Source of the DNA: Halobacteria archaeon HArc-gm2
GTDB taxonomy: Archaea > Halobacteriota > Halobacteria > Halobacteriales > Haloarculaceae
DNA length: 64,000 nt
Direction: 5' to 3'
Assembly: GCA_025517465.1 (NCBI GenBank)
Contig: JAOPKE010000002.1
Coordinates: 1 to 64,000, forward strand
Below, piece after piece: positions 51,715 through 57,964 of the stretch (the stretch's first letter is position 1; every line of letters starts with the position of its first letter). The notes under the pieces were generated by a model. That model saw nothing but the letters and a program-made list of their open reading frames with translations, was not told the DNA's origin and ran no database searches. The translations under genes and the position numbers were made by a program.

Positions 51715-52350
51715 CTACTCACTGGAGCTGTCTCGACAGTAAATAGTCTGTGTGCCTGTGACGGAGACTGAACGGAGCGATCCAATGTCGTAGAGAGTTG
51801 GCGCCTCGATATCAGCGCGGACGGCCATTTCAGTGGTAAGATGGTAAACCCCGGTGACCGGATTATCGTAGAGGGCCCCCTGTTGTACCGACAGTTCGCC
51901 TTCGACACCAACGAGAAACCCGTCAGTCGTCTCTTCAGTGAGGTCGTCGTCAGCGCGCGGGTTGACGGATAACTCCTGTGTGTCCGAATTCGCCTCGGTA
52001 TCGAGGTATGCGTTGAACTGGTAGCCCTCTTCGAAATCAGCAGCATACGCTTCAGCTGACGCCGCTGTGAACGATTGTGGGTACTGTGGGTAGTCTTTCG
52101 GTTGCAGTCCTGCTGTCGGCCCTGGTTGTGGTAGATCTGAAACGGTACACTCCTTCGGAGACGGCGTTTCGAACGGAAGTTCGGTCGTGCTCTCCGTCGA
52201 GGATACTGTTGGAGAGGCCGTTGACTGGTTTTCCGTCGCGGTCTCCGGAGTGTCCGTCGATGTTGAATTCGGAGAACTGGTCTCGAGGGAAGTACAACCT
52301 GCGATTGAGAGAGTTGAACCGAGAAGGGCCAAAACGTGCCGCCGGTTCAT
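51715..52350 (-). CDS. Tat lipoprotein with Thr/Ser linker
   Basis: A 211-residue protein. MNRRHVLALLGSTLSIAGC is the Tat signal with lipobox IAGC; a Ser/Thr/Glu-rich linker of about 45 residues follows, likely glycosylated. The folded part (residues about 85-205) is beta-rich with LRSVSVTGTQTIYCRD at the end. Typical haloarchaeal surface lipoprotein of unknown role. Between elements E7 and E8. Confidence 0.7.
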   Translation of the reverse strand: MNRRHVLALLGSTLSIAGCTSLETSSPNSTSTDTPETATENQSTASPTVSSTESTTELPFETPSPKECTVSDLPQPGPTAGLQPKDYPQYPQSFTAASAEAYAADFEEGYQFNAYLDTEANSDTQELSVNPRADDDLTEETTDGFLVGVEGELSVQQGALYDNPVTGVYHLTTEMAVRADIEAPTLYDIGSLRSVSVTGTQTIYCRDSSSE

Positions 52351-52498
52351 TATTTGGTAGCATTATCTCTCTTTATATATGCTTTCTTGCGGCTAATGAA
52401 GCATAGACGATTTAGAATATGGACCGGGACTTGGTTCCAGAATGAGGACACTAGTTCGGCTTTAAACTCGCACACGGAGGTGCAGTCTATTCGAACCC

Positions 52499-52545
52499 GT
52501 TTCTATTGGAATTGATATTCCGGAACCGCTCAGTATAGGAGGCAC
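52499..52545 (+). repeat. Cassette-type intergenic element E8
   Basis: CGTTTCTATTGGAATTGATA then ACCGCTCAGTATAGG at 52525-52539. The right half is conserved, the left half diverged. Located between divergent genes. Confidence 0.65.
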
Positions 52546-52591
52546 ACCTACTATCACCAGCTTTTATTTTCTACATCGAAGGGATGTTACT

Positions 52592-52753
52592 ATGGACCGC
52601 GTTGCCCTCCAAGACCGACTTGATGCTGCTCTGGTGTTATTACTCGCAAACTTCATTCTTCTCCTCAGCATTGCTCTCCCCTACGGTGTTGAGACCGGAT
52701 TTGTGCTGGTTGTGGTTACTGGGCTCGTCGGATACATTCTGGTTGTTAGATAG
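52592..52753 (+). CDS. 53-residue two-helix membrane protein
   Basis: ATG 52592 to TAG 52753. Two membrane helices (LVLLLANFILLLSIALPYG and GFVLVVVTGLVGYILVV). One of the few rightward genes in the array, so orientation is not fixed relative to the element. Function unknown. Sole gene between E8 and E9. Confidence 0.6.
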   Translation: MDRVALQDRLDAALVLLLANFILLLSIALPYGVETGFVLVVVTGLVGYILVVR

Positions 52754-52782
52754 TATTGGATCAGATATCGGTCAGTAAGCAC

Positions 52783-52852
52783 GTGAAGCATCCGGTCGAT
52801 TCGACCATTTTGGCTGGCATCATCAACCCTGAATCGTTCAGTATTGGGAGGG
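52783..52852 (+). repeat. Cassette-type intergenic element E9 (type A)
   Basis: GTGAAGCATCCGGTCGATTC, ATTTTGGCTGGCATCATCAA and the core ATCGTTCAGTATTGG (52833-52847). GGTCG-ATT-CGACC forms a local hairpin. Clear homologue of E5 and E6. Confidence 0.8.
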
Positions 52853-52870
52853 GATCTGTCGCCGACAGCA

Positions 52871-53299
52871 CTATTGGACGGTAATTGTCTCGCAGAGTAC
52901 GTGACGAGACAGTTCGCCATTCTCTCCGACGTTGAGTAGCAGTCCGCCAGCGCTTCGTGTTCCTCGTTCGCGTCTACAGTTCATGCCTGGCCAATCGTAC
53001 ATCTTTGGGGGGTTTCCATCAACGGTGACTTGGACTGTTGTGGGTGTCCCGCGGAATGGCTCGGTATCTTCCTCCCGTTTGTCGGGTTTGAGGCGAAATA
53101 GGGACGAAAACAGCGTCTCTCCTGACGCATCTGTCACGAGGACGTGGATGTTGTGCGTCTTCTCAGAGGTATTGGATACTTCCACGTAGTGAGCCAATTT
53201 TTCTGCTGTGAACAGGCCATCCGCACAACCGCTTAGGGTTGCGAAACACCCGCTTGCGGCGACAAGTGCGAACTGGCGTCGTGAGGTCGTGGAGGGCAT
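52871..53299 (-). CDS. Tat lipoprotein
   Basis: A 142-residue protein from ATG 53299. TTSRRQFALVAASGCFATLSGC is a Tat signal with lipobox LSGC. The mature part starts HYVEVSNTSEKTHNIHVLVTD, a beta-sandwich pattern seen in other lipoproteins here, and has two further cysteines. An upstream ATG at 53332 would add 11 residues before the signal and is less likely. Between E9 and E10. Confidence 0.7.
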   Translation of the reverse strand: MPSTTSRRQFALVAASGCFATLSGCADGLFTAEKLAHYVEVSNTSEKTHNIHVLVTDASGETLFSSLFRLKPDKREEDTEPFRGTPTTVQVTVDGNPPKMYDWPGMNCRRERGTRSAGGLLLNVGENGELSRHVLCETITVQ

Positions 53300-53377
53300 T
53301 ATACCACCCCCACTCTGTGTTGGAATAAGCATTCCGTTGGGACGTCGAGGTGGAACTGTCCGTTCAAGAAACGAGAG

Positions 53378-53470
53378 ATACGCGTGTATAAGGTGCAGTC
53401 AATTCAGTAAGTCTACTCCGGGATTGTAATACCGGGATCGGTCAGTACAGGGCGTGCACCTAGCGGTCAA
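53378..53470 (+). repeat. Cassette-type intergenic element E10 (type B)
   Basis: TACGCGTGTATAAGGTGCAG then TCAATTCAGTA at the left, ATCGGTCAGTACAGG (53437-53451) at the right. Same architecture as E4 and E2. Last recognised copy. Confidence 0.8.
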
Positions 53471-53510
53471 TTCCCCGATAGTACTTACTATGGAGAAGGA
53501 AGTGTACTTC

Positions 53511-53819
53511 ATGAATCGCCGTGCCTTTCTCGTCGCAGTGGCGGCAACGGCTGGCGGACTCGCTGGGTGTCAAAGTGACCAGAGAAAGTCAAACTGCCCG
53601 CCACTGCTCCAAGTACACAAAATCAACGAAAGCAACGGGACGGCTACTGAGGAGGAGGTTACCCCGTATCAACAGTTGTCGGAGAAACGGCAACAGGAGT
53701 TCACACATGCACTCGAAACCGGAGATTCCGAGCTAAACGAGACAGTTGATGCATGGGTCTCGACACACTACGTCGAGTACGAGAGCGACTACTACTTTAC
53801 TGGCGTTGCGGTATGTTAG
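53511..53819 (+). CDS. Tat lipoprotein, small
   Basis: A 102-residue protein from ATG 53511. MNRRAFLVAVAATAGGLAGC is the Tat signal with lipobox LAGC. The mature part has YQQLSEKRQQEFTHALETGD and ends HYVEYESDYYFTGVAVC, a style seen in small haloarchaeal lipoproteins. The upstream frame to 53454 overlaps E10 and is not part of the gene. Last gene of the cassette-like array. Confidence 0.7.
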   Translation: MNRRAFLVAVAATAGGLAGCQSDQRKSNCPPLLQVHKINESNGTATEEEVTPYQQLSEKRQQEFTHALETGDSELNETVDAWVSTHYVEYESDYYFTGVAVC

Positions 53820-53876
53820 ATGTGCACCGGTGCTGAGAAGGTCTCTTATCCTCCACCCTCTCTGACGAAGAGTATT

Positions 53877-54158
53877 CTAAGAAGGGATCCCGTCCAGTCC
53901 TTCGACTAAGACATCGACGAGCGAGCGGCCGTAGCGTCGGGATTCCCAGCCTCGCTTGACGTCGACAAACTCCATCCACTCGTCGAGGGACCGTCCGTTG
54001 AGGTCCTGGACGTGTGAGACGTCGACGTCCGCGACGACGTACACCCTGTCCGTCTTCGTGCAGTAGCAGTGGTGCGCGCCTGTCTCGTCGACGCCGAGGG
54101 CGAAGTAGTTCGGTCGTGGGTCGGTGCTTTCACTTGAAGTGGGTACAGTTGTACTCAT
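53877..54158 (-). CDS. Small haloarchaeal protein
   Basis: A 93-residue acidic protein. Strand-rich middle (YFALGVDETGAHHCYCTKTDRVYVVADVDVSHV) and a short helical C-terminal part. No family assigned. ATG 54158 is clear. Its upstream region shares a palindrome with the divergent gene at 54353. Confidence 0.6.
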   Translation of the reverse strand: MSTTVPTSSESTDPRPNYFALGVDETGAHHCYCTKTDRVYVVADVDVSHVQDLNGRSLDEWMEFVDVKRGWESRRYGRSLVDVLVEGLDGIPS

Positions 54159-54258
54159 GCTTCCTTGCTGGAAGCGCGGTCGGTGGTTCCAGCACCGGCC
54201 GATTTCACGGCGAAACCGCGCTTCTTAGTTACATCTATGTACCTGTGCAAACTTTAAT

Positions 54259-54276
54259 CTTTGCATCAATGCAAAG
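54259..54276. promoter_or_regulatory. 18-bp palindrome between divergent genes
   Basis: CTTTGCAT-CA-ATGCAAAG is a perfect inverted repeat; further TGCATAG and GCAAAC/GTTTGC words surround it. Its place between divergent starts suggests a repressor site. Confidence 0.55.
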
Positions 54277-54352
54277 GTTTGCGCTAGTGCATAGAATAAA
54301 TGGTCACTGATGCATAGGTTAAACCGCGATGGAAAGAAATGGCCAATCGAGA

Positions 54353-54571
54353 ATGGGACGCTACCGCGCGCTGATGACGGACACGGATCGCGAGCATATA
54401 TCGGGCGAGAGCGAGCCATCGCAGGAACAGAAAGACCAGGCTGTGTACCGCGTTCGGGAGCGTATTCGAACGGAACTACCGCGAGATATCGACGTGCTTC
54501 GGGAGCATCGACCCGACGTTCTCCAGGAGCTCCAGGAGGTCGTTTGCGGAGAAAGGGACGGCGATAGCTAA
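54353..54571 (+). CDS. Small helical haloarchaeal protein
   Basis: A 72-residue protein from ATG 54353 beginning MGRYRALMTDTDREHISGE, followed by YRVRERIRTELPRDIDVLREHRPDVLQELQEVVC. I have the impression of related short proteins on haloarchaeal plasmids; function unknown. The frame is also open from ATG 54329. Confidence 0.6.
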   Translation: MGRYRALMTDTDREHISGESEPSQEQKDQAVYRVRERIRTELPRDIDVLREHRPDVLQELQEVVCGERDGDS

Positions 54572-54679
54572 TCCAGAATCGTTGGCGGGTGTCCAGTTGG
54601 AAACAGTGATACTACCAAAACTTGTATGAGCGGAGTAGCGATTTTCATCGCTCCCCTCGTCGAATCTAAGGCGGTTAGC

Positions 54680-54712
54680 GGCAGTTCATAATCGGCCTTA
54701 TCGTCCGGGAGG
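54680..54712 (+). repeat. TTCATAATCGG repeat, copy 1
   Basis: GGCAGTTCATAATCGGCCTT, the most diverged forward copy. Confidence 0.55.
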
Positions 54713-54859
54713 ATCACTGGATCAGACGCTCGATCGGAACTAGGAAACGAGAGACCGGGCGGATGAGCAGTCACAAGAACAGAGAAAGTGGCAGCACGAA
54801 GCCCCAGACGGAAGGAACCGATATTGCGCCAGCGAGAGAGGGTGACGAAACCAGCCCTG

Positions 54860-54895
54860 AAATTTTCATAATCGGTTGCTGTCTGGTGGTTTTGG
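54860..54895 (+). repeat. TTCATAATCGG repeat, copy 2
   Basis: AAATTTTCATAATCGGTTGC followed by TGTCTGGTGGTT. Confidence 0.7.
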
Positions 54896-55157
54896 GATCG
54901 GGCCTGAGCGGCCAGATTGGCCTGCGATCGAGGCGGTGGTCGGAGACTGAACGCGGCCGAGTTGACTGTTGTCGAATTGGCCTGGAAACGATCCAGCGTC
55001 AGCCGGACGACGAAAATTGGCAATCGGGTGGCTTAGAGAGGCCAAATCGTTCGAAATGTGAGTTGAACGAAGGCACGAGTCGCGCGGACTGCGTTGGAGA
55101 CAAGTGGCGTCTCAACGGGCGGACGACGTCGCCTCAACGCCCGATCGACCCGGTCGA

Positions 55158-55194
55158 CAAAACCTTCATAATCGGTTTCAGTCTTGCGGTTACA
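55158..55194 (+). repeat. TTCATAATCGG repeat, copy 3
   Basis: AAACCTTCATAATCGGTTTC followed by AGTCTTGCGGTTA. Confidence 0.7.
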
Positions 55195-55398
55195 CAGCTG
55201 GCGTTCGAGTACGTTCGGTCGTCGTCGACAGCGCATCGAGCGGGTCAAGCGGCAGTCCCGAGATGGGTGAGTGACCAGCGATCGATAGAGAGTACGAACG
55301 GAGGCTAGTGGCTCGACAGTTAGAGACTCAGAATCCGTTCGAGCGCCCGTGAAGGCCGACATTTGGGCGGACGTTCAGATTAGAAAGGGGACGTGGCA

Positions 55399-55548
55399 TT
55401 ACTCGATCGTCCAGACTTCACCCTTCGACAGTCGGCCCCCTGTGACCTCGCTGGCTTCCAGCTCTTGGAAGTGAGTTCGGAATTTTGAGTGGACCATCCC
55501 GGTGAATCGAGCGAGACGGTGATTTCCCGGGTCAAATTTTCATAATCG
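55399..55548 (-). pseudogene. C-terminal gene fragment
   Basis: A 48-codon minus-strand frame without a start reads RLARFTGMVHSKFRTHFQEL and LEASEVTGGRLSKGEVWTIE before TAA at 55399-55401. It has better protein character than anything nearby and probably is the surviving 3' end of a gene; TGA inside repeat copy 4 closes it upstream. Confidence 0.35.
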
Positions 55549-55570
55549 GTTTCCGTCCGGCGATTACTCT
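55534..55570 (+). repeat. TTCATAATCGG repeat, copy 4
   Basis: AAATTTTCATAATCGGTTTC followed by CGTCCGGCGATTA, best match to copy 2 and copy 3. Confidence 0.7.
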
Positions 55571-55726
55571 GATTTCTGCGCGGCGCTTATTCCCAGATTA
55601 ACGACCCCAAAAACCGCGTTTGAGGGCCTCTATCCGACTACTGGCATTTCCTGCTTTCGTCGCCATTCGGTCTCCTGGGCATTTTGCTCCTAGTTTGGAT
55701 CGCTTCCTGCACATGGTGCCCCCTTG

Positions 55727-55755
55727 CGGACGATTTGCCCGATTATGAAACCCCG
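55727..55755 (-). repeat. TTCATAATCGG repeat, inverted copy 5
   Basis: CCGATTATGAAA at 55739-55750 is the reverse complement of the repeat core, with GCGGAC upstream matching the other end of the unit. Confidence 0.5.
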
Positions 55756-55914
55756 ATGAAGCTCGGAGTCGCCCGTATATCGGTGTTCGGCGTTAATGAG
55801 GCAGTGATATTGGTTTTGGAAGTGTGGATCGCTGTCTTTTCCGAATACCAGTGGGCGAGAGGATTGAGAGAGCGGAGATAAATACAGGGCGCGAATCCAT
55901 CAAGAGTACAGTTC

Positions 55915-56610
55915 TCAGTGATCTGAATCTTCCACCCGTAACCCGAATCCCCATGTGAAGGATCGACGCTGATCATCACTGGTTTCGGTGTCAGTATCCG
56001 CCGAAACGTACACCGTTTCCTCCCATCGGTATGCCCCGGGAGTCAAATACCCGTCAACTCGGTAATCGTCCCACACAACGTATTCGTTGGTAAGGGACTC
56101 ACCGGGTTCGTACATCTTCTTGGGACATCCGTACCCGTCAAATCCGCGCGGTTCGTCGGCTGGCTTGTCAACTACCCACCGGTTCTCTTTTCGGTCAAGA
56201 TACTTGGTTTTCTGTGGGTCGTGCAACCACAATCCCGACGGGTCGTCACTTCCGCCATGATGCCGATTGAAGAGCTCGCACCCCTCATTCCCAACCGACA
56301 ACGCGCGTCCCGATCCTTTGTTTGTCGTTGTGATACGCACACGGGCAGTCTGCGTCGTCGTGATGAGTGGTTGGGGTATCTCGGCGTTAATCTGGACTTG
56401 GTATTCGTCAGGGACTGTATCTTGGTTGACGAGCGAGATACGTCGTTGAATCTCCCCTTCGGGGGTTGTAGTTGCGGTAGTCGGTGAGGTTGAAGTGGGC
56501 GTCACTGTGGCCGTTGTTCTTGTAGAGGAGGACCCACTAAGGCCGAGACACCCCGTCAATCCCGAGGCTCCAGCAGATGCAAGGGCGGTAAGCAGTGTCC
56601 GTCGCTTCAT
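55915..56610 (-). CDS. Tat lipoprotein
   Basis: A 231-residue protein from ATG 56610. MKRRTLLTALASAGASGLTGC is the Tat signal with lipobox LTGC, followed by a Ser/Thr linker. The folded part contains EYQVQINAEIPQPLITTTQTARVRI and YKWEETVY-like strands, an immunoglobulin-like pattern with a Cys pair. It resembles the lipoproteins of the cassette array but no recognisable element flanks it. The frame open upstream to 56670 precedes the signal and is unlikely to be used. Confidence 0.7.
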   Translation of the reverse strand: MKRRTLLTALASAGASGLTGCLGLSGSSSTRTTATVTPTSTSPTTATTTPEGEIQRRISLVNQDTVPDEYQVQINAEIPQPLITTTQTARVRITTTNKGSGRALSVGNEGCELFNRHHGGSDDPSGLWLHDPQKTKYLDRKENRWVVDKPADEPRGFDGYGCPKKMYEPGESLTNEYVVWDDYRVDGYLTPGAYRWEETVYVSADTDTETSDDQRRSFTWGFGLRVEDSDH

Positions 56611-56818
56611 ACTGTAACGTAGATGCTTGGATATAAATTCAATCCGATGATTCAAAGAACTACTTGACAAATTCGCTCATGAATTGAGTGGTCGCTTCAG
56701 ATCGAATCGGACCGGAATCTGATTTGCTCCAAATCGGGGATATGACGTCGATGCAACCGGGTCTGGGTAGGAACGAACGTAGAATCAGGCGGCCTCCCAA
56801 CAAAATCGAGCGACGGCG

Positions 56819-57058
56819 CTAAACGTAAAATTCGCGGACTGTGGCCATCAGCAAACTGAGTCCGAGCATCACGTACGGAATCCGTTTGGGAACACTGATC
56901 AGGTGAACGCGGACGGTCGGGCTGATGAGAAACGCGCCGCCGGCCATGAGCGTCCCCTGAACGATAGCAAACTCGGCAACGATGATGTAGAGGCCGATGA
57001 GGAATGCTGCTAACGTGAAGATGTTCCCGCTCTTGTATTCGCTGGAGGAATAAGCCAT
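56819..57058 (-). CDS. Small membrane protein of the conjugation locus
   Basis: A 79-residue protein from ATG 57058, whose start overlaps the stop of the upstream gene (TGATG). Hydrophobic segments NIFTLAAFLIGLYIIVAEFAIV, GTLMAGGAFLISPTV and YVMLGLSLLMATVREFYV suggest three short membrane helices. Located on the leftward side of the divergent type IV secretion region. Confidence 0.6.
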   Translation of the reverse strand: MAYSSSEYKSGNIFTLAAFLIGLYIIVAEFAIVQGTLMAGGAFLISPTVRVHLISVPKRIPYVMLGLSLLMATVREFYV

Positions 57059-57384
57059 CACTCGTCAGAAGATTCGAGGGCCGCTTCGACGTCGCTCTCG
57101 TCGAGCAGCTCCTCTTCGATAGCGAGTTCGATGAGACCCATGCGATGCTTCCTATCCGCGGCCAGGTCGGCGGCGACCAATCGAATGATCCGATCGGCGA
57201 GCCGGATGCTCCGTGGCACGATGTCCTTCCAGTCGTTCCACATCGCCGACGGGATTCTTTCGACCGTGTACGCAGTCTCGCCATTGTCCGGCTCGCTATC
57301 TGCCATTGCGTGTCGGTATGACAAGCTACCGCCAATACGTTTGTGCATCCCCAAGCTCTCGTTGTGAGTCACGGATAGTTCCAT
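57058..57384 (-). CDS. Small soluble protein of the conjugation locus
   Basis: Up to 108 residues; internal ATG codons at 57348 and 57306 are alternative starts, and the latter keeps the phased repeat outside the gene. The conserved-looking part runs YTVERIPSAMWNDWKDIVPRSIRLADRIIRLVAADLAADRKHRMGLIE, a helical bundle. Coupled to the membrane-protein gene. Possibly a regulator or accessory factor of the secretion genes. Confidence 0.55.
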   Translation of the reverse strand: MELSVTHNESLGMHKRIGGSLSYRHAMADSEPDNGETAYTVERIPSAMWNDWKDIVPRSIRLADRIIRLVAADLAADRKHRMGLIELAIEEELLDESDVEAALESSDE

Positions 57385-57470
57385 CTTGTTTCTAATAGCT
57401 CAAGATAGTTAATTGGTGTGGGGAATAGCTTCAAATTTCTCTCGATAGTCTTCAATAGTCTCCGATAGTT
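57371..57470. repeat. 10-bp-phased direct repeats (RATAGYY)
   Basis: Seven copies of (G/A)ATAG(T/C)(T/C) start at 57374, 57394, 57404, 57424, 57444, 57454 and 57464, all in the same 10-bp register and orientation. They lie between the divergent small gene and the VirB2-like gene. One copy per helical turn is expected for a cooperatively binding regulator; an origin or transfer site is another option. Confidence 0.75.
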
Positions 57471-57500
57471 ATTTCTGTCAAGGACGAAAACTGTTCAAGT

Positions 57501-57896
57501 ATGGGTGCTCGAAACCCAATGAAAGGCAAGCGAAGGTCCCTGAGCATGAAAATCGGCGGTTTCGCGATGCTGTTCATGCTCACCACAGGTATCGCTGCTG
57601 CGCAAGCGGGTGATACCGCCAGTACGATCTGCGGGACGTCGTCGTACAACACCCTCCTCGCGCTGTTCTACGTGATCATGGGCCTGTCCATCGCCGGAAT
57701 CGTCACGTCGGCGGTGACGGGAGCCGGGCTGAAGTCGTTCGGATGGATCAGTCGGTCGGTGTCGCAGGCGGGTAACAAAGCGCTCGCGGGCTCGCTCGGT
57801 GGGATGCTCGTCCTCGCCGTCGTCCTGGCGATCATGGGCGTCGCCTACGGGAACGTGAGCGTCTCGATCCCGGCCGAGTGCGCCATCCCCCTGTAA
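57501..57896 (+). CDS. VirB2-like pilin/small membrane protein
   Basis: A 131-residue protein. A basic start is followed by a signal-like helix (MKIGGFAMLFMLTTGIAAAQA), a short loop with one Cys, a membrane helix (TLLALFYVIMGLSIAGIVTSAV), a glycine-rich loop and a last helix (LAGSLGGMLVLAVVLAIMGVAYG). This matches the layout of VirB2/TrbC pilins though sequence identity is not evident. First gene of the rightward type IV secretion operon, just after the phased repeats. Confidence 0.6.
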   Translation: MGARNPMKGKRRSLSMKIGGFAMLFMLTTGIAAAQAGDTASTICGTSSYNTLLALFYVIMGLSIAGIVTSAVTGAGLKSFGWISRSVSQAGNKALAGSLGGMLVLAVVLAIMGVAYGNVSVSIPAECAIPL

Positions 57897-57964
57897 TCCC
57901 GGCGCTCGGTGCCGGTTCGTGATTTGATCGTCAGATGATCGCCGCGGATTGCGACTCACCAACG

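Larger units (their letters stand above)
54572..55398. other. Gene-poor region with dispersed repeats
   Basis: Overlapping frames occur on both strands but none has steady codon character. The region is dominated by copies of the TTCATAATCGG repeat and probably consists of decayed DNA. Confidence 0.5.

Noticed and set aside
54763-55308. 181-codon rightward frame over the TTCATAATCGG repeats
   Set aside because: Apparent FIIG motifs come from the DNA repeats themselves; codon character is inconsistent and competing frames exist on the other strand.
55684-55881. 65-codon rightward frame with a hydrophobic stretch
   Set aside because: Starts inside the repeat-rich region and includes an inverted repeat copy; no start signal or homologous style.
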